Shown piece after piece: positions 35,807-44,616 of a DNA stretch of 64,000 nucleotides. Position numbers and translations under genes: made by a program. Every line of letters begins with the position of its first letter. Position 1 is the first letter of the stretch. The notes under the pieces are model-generated. The model ran no database searches, had not been told where the DNA came from, and worked only from the letters and a program-made list of their open reading frames with translations. The DNA is from Seonamhaeicola maritimus (GTDB lineage Bacteria > Bacteroidota > Bacteroidia > Flavobacteriales > Flavobacteriaceae). The stretch covers positions 558,001-622,000 of the forward strand of contig NZ_VRKQ01000010.1 of the NCBI RefSeq assembly GCF_008056315.1. Direction: 5' to 3'.

Positions 35807-35822
35807 CTGAAAATTTAAAACA

Positions 35823-36404
35823 ATGGAAAATAATTTACATAACAACTATTTATTTAAAGCTTTAGATGCTTATCCATATGAGTTGGAAAAAGCTGCTGAA
35901 GCTCTAAACTATGCTTTATCTTATGAACCAGAAAATGTAAAAGCCTTATGCTTAATGGCCAAATTACAAAGTGAGCAATTAGGCAATTACGAAACTGCAA
36001 AAGCTTACTATGAAAAAGCTTTAACGGTGAAGACTGATTATCCTGATATCTACCCAGATTTCATAAGATTATTAGTAAATAATGATGATTTTGTTGAAGC
36101 ACAAAAATTAATAGATTTTGCAATGACTATTAAAGGAATTGATAAAGCTAGTATTCAATTAAACCAAGGTTATTTACACGAAGTTTTAAGTGAATTTGAA
36201 AAAGCAGAAGACGCTTTAAAAGAAGCCAAAATGTTTGGGCTTAACAATGACTTTTACTATTACGTTGATGAAGTAATTAAGCGTGTAACCAAAAAACGTG
36301 AAATTAAAAACAACAAAAATAGAACCAAGGAAACTGTTGAAAAAAATGACATTGAAAACCCTAAAACCAATTGGTTTCAAAATAGATTGAACAATTTACT
36401 ATAA
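35823..36404 (+). CDS. tetratricopeptide-repeat protein
   Basis: The 193-residue cytosolic protein has about four TPR-like helix pairs between residues 10 and 155, for example AAEALNYALSYEPENVKALCLMAKLQ, YETAKAYYEKALTVKTDYPDIYPDFIRLL and FEKAEDALKEAKMFGL. A Lys/Asn-rich tail follows (about 158-193). It is presumably a protein-protein adaptor; the partner is unknown. An unusually long structured leader precedes it, and a strong hairpin follows, so it is probably a single-gene transcript under its own control. Confidence 0.75.
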   Translation: MENNLHNNYLFKALDAYPYELEKAAEALNYALSYEPENVKALCLMAKLQSEQLGNYETAKAYYEKALTVKTDYPDIYPDFIRLLVNNDDFVEAQKLIDFAMTIKGIDKASIQLNQGYLHEVLSEFEKAEDALKEAKMFGLNNDFYYYVDEVIKRVTKKREIKNNKNRTKETVEKNDIENPKTNWFQNRLNNLL

Positions 36405-36445
36405 CACAATTAAAAGATATTTTCTCTGGAAAATAGTGGCTTTAT

Positions 36446-36475
36446 AAATGCAAGGGTATTTATACCCTTGCATTT
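36446..36475. terminator. bidirectional hairpin between convergent genes
   Basis: AAATGCAAGGGTAT and ATACCCTTGCATTT form a perfect 14-bp stem, between the TPR gene and the convergent CsgG-like gene. The T-run is weak. Confidence 0.7.
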
Positions 36476-36476
36476 A

Positions 36477-37322
36477 TTATTTCTTATAAAAAGGTGTTCG
36501 CTTTGCTAGATACTTCAATGTGATTTTATAAGCGTCCTGAGTATTCCAAAATGCCGTGTGATTTTGGCTAAAAATATTGTCTCCTCTATCATTATAAATA
36601 TTCATCATCATAGATGTTGCATAGTTTTGAATAGCTGTTGAAGAACTACTTGTTGTCGTTTTTCTTTTCCCATCACTAAAAATATTTCCAATTAATTTCC
36701 CATGTTTATCTATATGCAATTTATCATTATTCTTTGTTGTCTTAGAAGTAGAATTACTAAAGACACTTTGAGTTGTTTTCTGAACAGAAACTGTTCCCTG
36801 AATAACATATTCTACTTCTAAAATATTCGCAATTTCCCCCATAGTATAACCTTGAATATTATTATTGTTTACTCCAGCCTTAATAAGCAATGCATTTGTA
36901 GTCTTAGGGTCTTGATATTTTAAACCACTATTGTGCTTGTTAAAAAACGAAAAGGTTTCGGCTTGAATCCTTTCTGAAATTGCCTTTGAACCGTTGCTTT
37001 CATCCTTTATATAAGCAAAAGGAAGCACTGCAACTTTGTTATGGTGGCTTTCCAAATTATTTTGACCACTGCTTTTGGCAGAAGGTAGTTTATTAAAAAA
37101 CTCAATCCTGCCTGATCCGAATGTGATTTTAACAATATCAGCCTTTTTGACTTTATATTCTATAGTTTCGTTTTTATACACAAACTCAATAGCATCATCA
37201 TCAATAGCTTTTACACTACCCTCCATTTCTTCTCCTGTCGTTTTTAAAATGATATCATAATTTTGAGCAAAAGAGGAAAAGGATATAAAAACAATAAACA
37301 TAAAAACTAAAAAATGCTTCAT
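36477..37322 (-). CDS. exported CsgG/GNA1162-like protein
   Basis: A signal peptide (residues 1-19) leads a 281-residue protein. An N-terminal beta segment (about 20-70, YDIILKTTGEEMEGSVKAIDDDAIEFVYKN) is followed from about residue 95 by VAVLPFAYIKDESNGSKAISERIQAETFSFF and GEIANILEVEYVIQGTVSV. That is the fold pattern of the CsgG/TolB-N family, in which a protein reports outer membrane assembly factors. A Ser/Thr/Lys-rich stretch interrupts the domain (about 185-230). Function is unassigned. It stands alone. Confidence 0.6.
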   Translation of the reverse strand: MKHFLVFMFIVFISFSSFAQNYDIILKTTGEEMEGSVKAIDDDAIEFVYKNETIEYKVKKADIVKITFGSGRIEFFNKLPSAKSSGQNNLESHHNKVAVLPFAYIKDESNGSKAISERIQAETFSFFNKHNSGLKYQDPKTTNALLIKAGVNNNNIQGYTMGEIANILEVEYVIQGTVSVQKTTQSVFSNSTSKTTKNNDKLHIDKHGKLIGNIFSDGKRKTTTSSSSTAIQNYATSMMMNIYNDRGDNIFSQNHTAFWNTQDAYKITLKYLAKRTPFYKK

Positions 37323-37516
37323 AACTAAATTTTTAATGGTTGGTTGTCTATAAATATAATTATTTCTTCTGAATAAATAATATTACACAGAATGCAACAA
37401 CCTGCAATTGTTTTTTAAACTGACTGTAACTAAACATCTTAAATGAAATCAAAACAACAGGCAAACCCTAAAAAAATAAAATTTAAAAAACCACAATTCC
37501 CTACCTTTGAAACCCT

Positions 37517-38464
37517 ATGAACGATTATTTTAAATCTGTTATTCTACAAAAAACTGGAGCCTCATCTTTAAAGGAAAAAGAAGTCATTCAAGAATTATGG
37601 AGTGGTTATGGTAAAATTATACGTATTGCTCTAGAAAACTCGCCTATAGAAAGCGTTGTTGTTAAGTATGTACAGTTACCTATTAGCAATAATCACCCAA
37701 GAGGGTGGCATACTGATATTGGGCATCAAAGAAAACTAAAATCTTATGAAGTAGAAACCACATGGTACAACCAGTATAGCAAAAATAGTATGGCACGTTT
37801 GCCAAAATGTTTTACTATGGAGCGCCATCAAGATGAAGTGCTTATAGTACTTGAAGATTTAGACAAAGCAGGTTTCCCATTACGAAAACAAGATGTAGCA
37901 TGGACAGATATAGAAACTTGTTTAGAATGGTTGGCACAATTTCATGCTAGTTATTTGGGAAAAATACCTAACGGACTTTGGAATGTTGGTACCTATTGGC
38001 ACTTGGAAACTAGACCTCAAGAATTAGAGGTTTTAGAAGATAAAGCCTTGAAAAATGCCGCAGCTGCAATTGACAATAAACTCAACAACTGTAACTTTCA
38101 AACATTTGTTCATGGCGATGCTAAATTGGCAAACTTTTGTTTTTCTAAAACAGGGCAAGTGGCAGGTGTAGATTTTCAATATGTAGGAGGTGGATGTGGT
38201 ATGAAAGATGTTGCTTATTTTATTGGTAGTTGCCTCTATGAAAGTGATTGCGAGCGCATGGAAACTAAAATACTAGACACTTACTTTAGCTATTTGCATA
38301 AAGCGCTTGGTGAAAAAAATGGAGCACTAGAAAATGAATGGCGTCCTTTATATCGTGTTGCATGGGCAGATTTTCATCGGTTTTTAAAAGGCTGGAGCCC
38401 CGGCCATTGGAAAATTAATAGTTATAGTGAACGCATAACTGCCAAAGTCATTGAAAATCTATAA
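37517..38464 (+). CDS. phosphotransferase of the ecdysteroid-kinase/APH type
   Basis: The 315-residue protein-kinase-like fold shows the catalytic loop [16 protein letters not shown] (HGDxKxxN, about residue 199) and the metal-binding VDFQYVGGG (DFQ, about 219). The N-lobe Lys is in [10 protein letters not shown]. Members phosphorylate small hydroxylated compounds. The phosphatase gene begins 2 bases after the stop, so the pair is likely co-translated and may act on the same or related substrates. The substrate is unknown. Confidence 0.8.
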   Translation: MNDYFKSVILQKTGASSLKEKEVIQELWSGYGKIIRIALENSPIESVVVKYVQLPISNNHPRGWHTDIGHQRKLKSYEVETTWYNQYSKNSMARLPKCFTMERHQDEVLIVLEDLDKAGFPLRKQDVAWTDIETCLEWLAQFHASYLGKIPNGLWNVGTYWHLETRPQELEVLEDKALKNAAAAIDNKLNNCNFQTFVHGDAKLANFCFSKTGQVAGVDFQYVGGGCGMKDVAYFIGSCLYESDCERMETKILDTYFSYLHKALGEKNGALENEWRPLYRVAWADFHRFLKGWSPGHWKINSYSERITAKVIENL

Positions 38465-38466
38465 TA

Positions 38467-39288
38467 ATGAACTTACAACATTTAGCAAATATTGCTATTG
38501 AAGCTGCCACTTCAGCTGGAAAAGTCATTCAGAAATATATGAATGATAACATAACTTTAGAGACAAAAGAAGGAGGTTCTTCCTATGCCTCTCAAGTAGT
38601 AACAAAAGTAGACCGTGAATGCGAAAGTATTATTTTGTCGCATTTAAAACCAACTTGTGAAGCACACGATATTGGTTTATTATCTGAGGAAACCACAGAT
38701 GATGGTAGCCGACTTGAAAAAGACTTCTTTTGGTGTGTAGACCCAATGGATGGCACATTGGCATTTATTAATAAACATACTGGGTTTTCTGTATCTATTG
38801 CTTTAATCTCTAGAGATGGCACTCCGATTATTGGTGTTGTTTTTGACCCTAGCACAAACACCTTATACCATGCTGTAAAAGATAACGGTGCCTACAAAAA
38901 CAAAAAAATATGGACCATTAAAAACACAAATGATTATTTAACCTATACCACTGATAAAAAACTAAAGGACACACCTAAATCTGATGAAATTAAAGATATT
39001 CTGAATAATCATTTAACTAATTTTGGCTTAAAAGGCATTAAAGAAATATCTGGATTAGGTGCGGTAATGTGTGCTATTTCAGCTTTAGAAAATAGGCCTG
39101 CATGCTTTTTAAAACTTCCAAAGAAAAGTAAAGGAGGAGGTAGCATTTGGGATTATGCTGCTACAGCCTGTATATACCAAGAATTGGGTTTACCCGTAAC
39201 AAGCTTTAACGGCGAAACATTAGATTTAAATAATAAGGATAATACTTTTATGAACGAATACGGCGTTTCTTATTCAAACTTAAATTAA
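38467..39288 (+). CDS. inositol-monophosphatase-family phosphatase (CysQ-like)
   Basis: The 273-residue Mg-dependent phosphatase carries the metal ligands Glu-Glu in LLSEETTDD, then DPMDGTLAFI (the DPxDGT motif, about residues 97-102), and WDYAATACIYQELG (WDxAA, about 229). Both inositol monophosphatase and 3'(2'),5'-bisphosphate nucleotidase (CysQ) fit the pattern. I cannot decide without alignment. It is coupled to the kinase gene upstream. Confidence 0.88.
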   Translation: MNLQHLANIAIEAATSAGKVIQKYMNDNITLETKEGGSSYASQVVTKVDRECESIILSHLKPTCEAHDIGLLSEETTDDGSRLEKDFFWCVDPMDGTLAFINKHTGFSVSIALISRDGTPIIGVVFDPSTNTLYHAVKDNGAYKNKKIWTIKNTNDYLTYTTDKKLKDTPKSDEIKDILNNHLTNFGLKGIKEISGLGAVMCAISALENRPACFLKLPKKSKGGGSIWDYAATACIYQELGLPVTSFNGETLDLNNKDNTFMNEYGVSYSNLN

Positions 39289-39389
39289 GGAGAATATATG
39301 CCACGCATAAAACACCACGCCGTATTTAATAATTTTATAGGTTTCTAAAACTAGCTAATAGTTAGTATCTTGTATGAAAACTAAACTAT

Positions 39390-40691
39390 ATGCAAACCAA
39401 CCGCCGAAAGTTTCTAAAAACAGCTGCATTAACTGGGGCCGCTTCTACCTTATTACCTTTTACTTCCTGTAAACCTGAAAGTCCTACAACGCAGATTAAC
39501 AATTCTATTGATTATACTTTAATAGACGAAGCCTTAAATAAACCTGTTTTAAAAAGAGAACTGTTTTCTAATCCTGTAATCATTGAAACTATAGAATTGC
39601 TTCGGGATAGAGATAACTTTATTTGCAGGGTAAGGTCCAAAGATGGTGCCGTTGGCATTTCAATAGGGCATCCTTTTTATACTGAAATTGGGTATCCCAT
39701 GTTTAACCGAGTCAAAAGGCATTTTATAGGCAAAGACGCCCGAGACTTAGATACATTAATTCATAACGCAGCTGTAGGTAACTACAGATTGCATGGCATT
39801 CCTTTAAACGTTCAAATGGCAACGCTTGAATTTGCTATTCTGGACATGTTGGGAAACATTGCCAACAAACAGGTGGGGCAAATCATTGGTGATATTCACA
39901 ATCAAAAAGTATCTATTTATTTAGGCACTAGAATTAATGAACTTAGAAAAAGAGAACCCGAAGAATCCCTTGAATTGATGTACCAAGATTGGGAAGAAAC
40001 CAAAGCCAAAGCCATAAAATTACGTGCAGGTGTTGGAAATAATGTTGGAAATGATAGAGACATCGCTCCCGGAAGAACAGAAAAACTGGTAAAACTTGCC
40101 CGAGAAAAATTTGGTGATGACATGAATTTAATGATTGATGGCAACGGCACTTACACCGTGGATGGTGCTATCAAATTAGGGAAACTGCTGGAAGAATATA
40201 ACTATTATTTTTATGAAGAACCTATCCCCTATGAATGGTATGAAGAGCAAAAACAAGTCCAGGAAGCCCTAAACATTCCAATGGCAGGTGGCGAGCAAGA
40301 GTCTCGTCTTCATACTTTCAGGTGGTTGATAGCCAATGATGTTTTTCAGGTGGTACAACCAGATATATTCTATTTCGGCGGGATGATTAGAACTAAACAA
40401 ATCTCTCGAATGGCACAGGTTATGGGACAAACCATAGCACCTCATATGTCATCAGGAGGCCTTGGTTATTTATACATGCTACATATGGTTTCGGCATGTC
40501 AAAATGCAGCCGAATTTCATGAGTTTAAAATGTTTGCAACCAAAGATGCTAACGGAACAGTTATACCTGTTGAAAGTAAAGCAGAACCTTTTGAAAGTAT
40601 TGATGGTGTCATTAATGTCCCGACCGGTTCCGGCTTCGGTATAAATATTGATCCTGATTATATTAAAACTCATAAACCGATGGCATTATAA
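39390..40691 (+). CDS. enolase-superfamily enzyme, mandelate racemase/muconate lactonizing type
   Basis: The 433-residue protein begins with a Tat-like signal, NRRKFLKTAALTGAASTLLPFTSC, and a possible lipobox Cys, so export is likely. The N-terminal capping domain spans about 50-170. The barrel holds KAIKLRAG (KxR-type catalytic Lys, about 205), MIDGNGTYT (metal Asp), YFYEEPIPYEW (metal Glu) and MAGGEQES (metal Glu), with APHMSSGG late. It abstracts a proton alpha to a carboxylate; the substrate is unknown. The cyclase gene converges with it. Confidence 0.87.
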   Translation: MQTNRRKFLKTAALTGAASTLLPFTSCKPESPTTQINNSIDYTLIDEALNKPVLKRELFSNPVIIETIELLRDRDNFICRVRSKDGAVGISIGHPFYTEIGYPMFNRVKRHFIGKDARDLDTLIHNAAVGNYRLHGIPLNVQMATLEFAILDMLGNIANKQVGQIIGDIHNQKVSIYLGTRINELRKREPEESLELMYQDWEETKAKAIKLRAGVGNNVGNDRDIAPGRTEKLVKLAREKFGDDMNLMIDGNGTYTVDGAIKLGKLLEEYNYYFYEEPIPYEWYEEQKQVQEALNIPMAGGEQESRLHTFRWLIANDVFQVVQPDIFYFGGMIRTKQISRMAQVMGQTIAPHMSSGGLGYLYMLHMVSACQNAAEFHEFKMFATKDANGTVIPVESKAEPFESIDGVINVPTGSGFGINIDPDYIKTHKPMAL

Positions 40692-40692
40692 A

Positions 40693-41496
40693 TTAGTCAT
40701 TTACAAATGCTACAATACGCAAAGGCGCTCCGCTACCACCTTTTATTTTCATTGGTAAAGCAACCACATCAAAACCTTTTGAAGGTAATTTATCAAGATT
40801 GGTTAAATTCTCAAAAGCTGGAATATTTTCAGACAACAAAATCACATGCGCTTTAAAAAAATTTGATTGGCCGTAGTCAATACTTGGTGTATCAAGCCCA
40901 ATAGAATTGATATTTCGGTTTTCTACCAACCATTTTGCAGCTTCAGGTGACAACCCAGGAAAGTGTAATAACTTAACCGCCTCGGGACCACGCTTGTCCG
41001 TACCTAAATATTTCTTCTTATCTGGATAGTACTTAGAAAATCCCGTTTCCAATAACACAATACTGCCATCAGGAATTTGCATACTGTTCTTCTTTTCCCA
41101 ATTGGTGAAATCTTCAATTCTTATCAAATAGTCAGGGTTTTCTAGAGCGAGCTCAGACACGTCAACTTTAATGGCAGAACCGATTAGTTTTTCTAAAGGA
41201 ATTTCATTTACATACTGTTTATTAGCGGCAAAGTGTATAGGAGCATCTATATGGGTGCCTCCATGTTCAGCTGTAGTAAAGTTATTGGCAGCATAATAAT
41301 AACCATGGTCTGTATGTCCTTCGGCCACAACATCCATTTCAAATTCTTTGGCGGTCACCCAATACACGGTTTCTTCGGAAAACTCATGGGTTAGATCTAT
41401 TATTTGCCTTTTTGAAGGTCTGGGTGCTTCAGGTTCCTTTTTACAACTAAAAAAAATTACAAAAGTGAGTAGCGTTGAAATTATAACAGTCTTCAT
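40693..41496 (-). CDS. cyclase-family (kynurenine formamidase-like) lipoprotein
   Basis: The 267-residue product has a lipobox-like VIFFSCKK at the N-terminus. The metal-dependent hydrolase motif EHGGTHIDAPIHF (HxxxD, about residues 95-107) is followed by GLDTPSIDYG. The family includes kynurenine formamidase and several uncharacterised exported hydrolases. Export makes a tryptophan pathway role less likely. It converges with the enolase-superfamily gene, with one base between. Confidence 0.85.
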   Translation of the reverse strand: MKTVIISTLLTFVIFFSCKKEPEAPRPSKRQIIDLTHEFSEETVYWVTAKEFEMDVVAEGHTDHGYYYAANNFTTAEHGGTHIDAPIHFAANKQYVNEIPLEKLIGSAIKVDVSELALENPDYLIRIEDFTNWEKKNSMQIPDGSIVLLETGFSKYYPDKKKYLGTDKRGPEAVKLLHFPGLSPEAAKWLVENRNINSIGLDTPSIDYGQSNFFKAHVILLSENIPAFENLTNLDKLPSKGFDVVALPMKIKGGSGAPLRIVAFVND

Positions 41497-41556
41497 CTTA
41501 AATATCTTAGTTAAACACTTAAAGATAAATAAAATACAGCGAAAGGAAATTTACAT

Positions 41557-42270
41557 CTACTCGTAATTGGTAGTAATCTCAACAACCCCATTACCACCTC
41601 TCATGCCCCAATGAGCTGCTTCATTACCCATTAAAACCTTAAGGGTTTTAACTTCTATGGGGTGTACTCCAGAAATATCATTTATAACAATCCCGTCAAC
41701 CACTAATAATGCATAAAGACTAGCATTAATAGAGTTCAACCCTCTGGAGTCAAGGATGATTTGAGGGCCCGTAGCCCCAAAATCTCCCGGTTCTGCAGCT
41801 TCAACTATAGAAGGATCAACCACTTTAGCTTGCGGGTACACATACTGAACAACATCATAAATAGTGGCTAGCTGGTCAAAATTTTGGTTATAATCTAATA
41901 AGTTTTCCACACAATAGTTCAATTCATCCTTGGACATATGCTCACTTTTAACAACATCTTTATAAGCCTCTTCTTCTTGAATAACTATTAAATTTATAAA
42001 AAGATACTCCTCACCTTTTATTTTAATGCGTTGAGAATGAAAGCCTCCGCCATAAAATGATAACTGATCATTTTTGTTACATACTATTGAGAACTTTCCA
42101 TCTGCATCAGACAGGACTTCAACATTTGTTTTCTTTGAAGTAACTTTTATATTCTTTAAAGGGTATTTTTTAAAAGCTACAATTTCACCATTTACAGTAT
42201 GGTTTTGAGCCATACAATAACTGGTGCCTAATAAAAAGAATAAGGCTAAACTAAGAGTGAAAGATTTCAT
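41557..42270 (-). CDS. plug-only TonB-receptor-like protein
   Basis: The 237-residue product has a signal peptide (residues 1-21). A carboxypeptidase-regulatory-like domain (about 24-95, HTVNGEIVAFKKYPLKNIKVTS) is followed by a plug-like segment (about 165-235) with IILDSRGLNSINASLYALLVVDGIVINDISGVHP and AHWGMRGGNGVVEITTN. The frame stops cleanly and no barrel follows, so it is a short stand-alone member, not a truncated receptor with debris downstream. Role unknown. Confidence 0.7.
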   Translation of the reverse strand: MKSFTLSLALFFLLGTSYCMAQNHTVNGEIVAFKKYPLKNIKVTSKKTNVEVLSDADGKFSIVCNKNDQLSFYGGGFHSQRIKIKGEEYLFINLIVIQEEEAYKDVVKSEHMSKDELNYCVENLLDYNQNFDQLATIYDVVQYVYPQAKVVDPSIVEAAEPGDFGATGPQIILDSRGLNSINASLYALLVVDGIVINDISGVHPIEVKTLKVLMGNEAAHWGMRGGNGVVEITTNYE

Positions 42271-42350
42271 GATTTTCGCGGTAAGAAAATTAAATACTAA
42301 TTTAATAATTTAAAGCGACATTAAATAATCTTTAAACCTCTTTTGTTACT

Positions 42351-42380
42351 AAAAAAGCCTCCGAATTATCGGAAGCTTTT
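42351..42380. terminator. hairpin terminator
   Basis: AAAAAAGCCTCCGA and TCGGAAGCTTTT pair around ATTA, just after the cupredoxin gene stop on the minus strand. Confidence 0.7.
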
Positions 42381-42404
42381 ACAATGTTAAATATCAATCT
42401 TTAA

Positions 42405-42773
42405 TTAGTTAACCAGCAGGGTATAATGTGGTGTTGGGTTAAGAGGACAGAAATATACATACTCTCCTTTTGTTAACTTGGTGGGCTTTGTTTTTTGTGT
42501 TTCACCCTCTTTTACAACTTCAGTTACATAGGCTGTTTTTATATGATTTTCTGGATTACTTGCATCTTTCCCTTTTTGGACTAAAACCAAACCTACTTCT
42601 TTAGCAGCATGATTATTTGATACTTCAAACACATAAGTACCTTCATTCACGGTTATTTCTTTTTGCGTAAATTCTTCTTTTGTTTGTTCTAAAGCAATAG
42701 TTTTTACATCTTGAGCATTTATATTAATTGTAAATACAAGTGCTATTACTAATGTTGAAATTAAATGTTTCAT
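42405..42773 (-). CDS. cupredoxin-like exported protein
   Basis: After a signal peptide (1-20), the 122-residue protein shows a type I copper-like arrangement: His55 in VSNNHAAKEV, Cys109 in YFCPLNPTPH and His116. The segment GTYVFEVSN and the final YTLLVN are typical cupredoxin strands. It is probably a periplasmic electron carrier or copper-binding protein. It lies 37 bases downstream of the CMD gene on the same strand and may share its transcript. Confidence 0.78.
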   Translation of the reverse strand: MKHLISTLVIALVFTININAQDVKTIALEQTKEEFTQKEITVNEGTYVFEVSNNHAAKEVGLVLVQKGKDASNPENHIKTAYVTEVVKEGETQKTKPTKLTKGEYVYFCPLNPTPHYTLLVN

Positions 42774-42810
42774 TGTTTACTAGAATTTTAAATTAATACT
42801 TGGTTTATTA

Positions 42811-43359
42811 CTATACGGCAACGATTTCTAAAGGTTGTACTTCTGGAAAATCAACAGGTACTTGCGTAGTTTTATGTATATAATTTGAAATGGTTTTATC
42901 TCCAACCAAAGAAATAACATCAATTAAATTGCCTTTTGAATATCCTTCATTAAAAAAGTTTTCAAGTACTTCGTCATCGGTAGCACCTCTATTTTCAGTG
43001 ATGTTTCTTGATAATCGCGCTAAAGCATCTAATTTTGAATTAAACGAAGCTGCTCCCGTTCTTAATTCCAAAATTTGTTCATCTGTAAATCCGTTCATTT
43101 TTCCTATAGCTGTATGCGCAGATAAACAATACACACATTGGTTAACTTCACTCACTGCTAAATTCACCACTTCTTTCTCTTTAGCCGATAATGATGTTTT
43201 AGCATTTGAAAAGGTTAAATAGTTTTCTAGGGCAGTATCACTATGTGCATAAGTAGCATATAAATTAGGTACAAATCCCAATTCTTTATTAAGATTATCG
43301 AAAATTGCTTGATTGTTTTCACTTACTTCATTTCTTGTTGGTACATTAAATGTGTTCAT
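42811..43359 (-). CDS. carboxymuconolactone decarboxylase/AhpD-like protein
   Basis: The 182-residue helical protein has the redox motif CVYCLSAH (Cys75, Cys78, His82), characteristic of AhpD-type alkylhydroperoxidases, and the flanking VNLAVSEVNQ and FTDEQILELRTG. It probably reduces peroxides using the Cys pair. It is preceded by one copy of a promoter module shared with the small Cys/His-rich ORF, and followed by the cupredoxin gene. Confidence 0.88.
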   Translation of the reverse strand: MNTFNVPTRNEVSENNQAIFDNLNKELGFVPNLYATYAHSDTALENYLTFSNAKTSLSAKEKEVVNLAVSEVNQCVYCLSAHTAIGKMNGFTDEQILELRTGAASFNSKLDALARLSRNITENRGATDDEVLENFFNEGYSKGNLIDVISLVGDKTISNYIHKTTQVPVDFPEVQPLEIVAV

Positions 43360-43400
43360 AATTTTATATTTATAATGTTTTAAAATTTGTTATTTGTTCG

Positions 43401-43469
43401 GTACAAAGTTGCTTCTAAAGAGCTTATTATACCATGATTAAATTTCCCTTTGAATAGTCAATTTTTCCC
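43401..43469 (-). promoter_or_regulatory. promoter module copy 1, before the AhpD-like gene
   Basis: On the plus strand GTACAAAG (43401) and GTCAATTTTTCCC (43457-43469) stand 56 bases apart, with ACCATnATTA-ATTTCCCTTTG between. On the minus strand the first is a CTTTGTAC -7 element. The module repeats at 43669-43737 with the same 56-base offset. Confidence 0.55.
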
Positions 43470-43477
43470 AATAAAAG

Positions 43478-43645
43478 TTAAACAGTAACTTTAGACTCAT
43501 TATGAACCTCATCAGAATCACAATAAAAATCATGCAGCTGCTTGTGCTCACAATGTTTTTCTGGGTTAATAGAATAATTTTGCTTGCTTCTTTTTCCTGT
43601 AAATATTTCAATAAGATTGAAAATTGATATGTGTTTTAAATTCAT
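43478..43645 (-). CDS. small Cys/His-rich protein, 55 residues
   Basis: ATG at 43645 to TAA at 43478. The peptide starts MNLKHISIFNLIEIFTGKR. Its second half holds a metal-ligand-like cluster: HCEHKQLHDFYC (His31, Cys32, His34, His38, Cys42) and His48. It has its own copy of the promoter module shared with the AhpD-like gene, which argues that it is expressed. No family recognised. Confidence 0.5.
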   Translation of the reverse strand: MNLKHISIFNLIEIFTGKRSKQNYSINPEKHCEHKQLHDFYCDSDEVHNESKVTV

Positions 43646-43668
43646 GACTTTGTTTTTTTAATTGAACA

Positions 43669-43737
43669 GTACAAAGATGAATTATAACCATACTAGAAAC
43701 CATAGATAGATTTCCTTTGGTCTTGTCAATTTTTCCC
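43669..43737 (-). promoter_or_regulatory. promoter module copy 2, before the small Cys/His-rich gene
   Basis: GTACAAAG (43669) and GTCAATTTTTCCC (43725-43737) with the same spacing as copy 1, and ACCATAGATA-ATTTCCTTTGG between. It ends at the stop codon of the AraC-type gene. The distal box is placed like an activator site. Confidence 0.55.
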
Positions 43738-44579
43738 TAAGCAGCTAATTTGTGTTGTTTTTTAAAATCAGAAGGAGATATTGAGGTGTACTTTTTAAAC
43801 AAACGACTTAAATGAGAAGCATCTTCAAAACCTACTTCAAAGGCAATTTCCTTTGAAGTCTTTTCGGTATATATTAAAAGGCGTTTCGCTTCCAATACAA
43901 TACGCTCATGAATTATTTTTAACGGACTTGTATTTAATTTGGCAAAACCATTAGACAAAGTTTTAGGAGATTTAAACAAAGAATCAGCATAGAATTGCAC
44001 GCTATGTTCTGTTCTAAAATGTTCTTCTACTAAAACATTAAATGCTCTTAACAATTCTGTTTTAGCATTTTTGGAAGTATCACTTAATTCCTCTTTAGCC
44101 TTCAATAGCCTTGTACTTTTAATTATAAAACGTGCCATAAGCATACGTAGCATTTCAGCTTGAATAGTATCTTTAGTTTCTAATTCATCAACAAAAACTT
44201 CATGTAATACATTGAATTTAAACTGCTCGCTATCGTCTAATTGAATTATGGGGTTTTGAACATTTCCAAAAAACAACAAACCAGCACAACCAACTTCTTG
44301 GTCATGATCTTTAATGCAATAAAACTCTCTATTGAAGAAATACACTTTTAGGTTTTCTCCTTTTAAAAACTGAAAATACTGAACTGCCGTTAACGCCAAA
44401 ATACTATTTGGAGGTATACTTATAGGGATACTATCTACTAAAACCTCTGCCTTAGTTTTTGAAGTTCGAATAAATACATAAATATCTAATCGTTTTGAGG
44501 ATTTATAAGGCACCAATAAAGATTCATTGCCAACCTTTAATAGTGCATTTGTAGAGAATTCAGAAAATGAGTGCGTCAT
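43737..44579 (-). CDS. AraC-family transcriptional regulator
   Basis: The 280-residue protein has an N-terminal cupin-like sensing domain (about 1-160) and the AraC double helix-turn-helix at the C-terminus (about 185-278): FYADSLFKSPKTLSNGFAKL, IVLEAKRLLIYTEKTSKEIAFEVGFEDASHLSRLFKKYTSISPSDFKK. It lies directly upstream of two copies of a conserved promoter module that precede the small Cys/His-rich gene and the AhpD-like gene, its probable targets. The effector is unknown. Confidence 0.92.
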   Translation of the reverse strand: MTHSFSEFSTNALLKVGNESLLVPYKSSKRLDIYVFIRTSKTKAEVLVDSIPISIPPNSILALTAVQYFQFLKGENLKVYFFNREFYCIKDHDQEVGCAGLLFFGNVQNPIIQLDDSEQFKFNVLHEVFVDELETKDTIQAEMLRMLMARFIIKSTRLLKAKEELSDTSKNAKTELLRAFNVLVEEHFRTEHSVQFYADSLFKSPKTLSNGFAKLNTSPLKIIHERIVLEAKRLLIYTEKTSKEIAFEVGFEDASHLSRLFKKYTSISPSDFKKQHKLAA

Positions 44580-44616
44580 GATTACTATGTCTGTAAAGAC
44601 ACAATAACATTACAAT

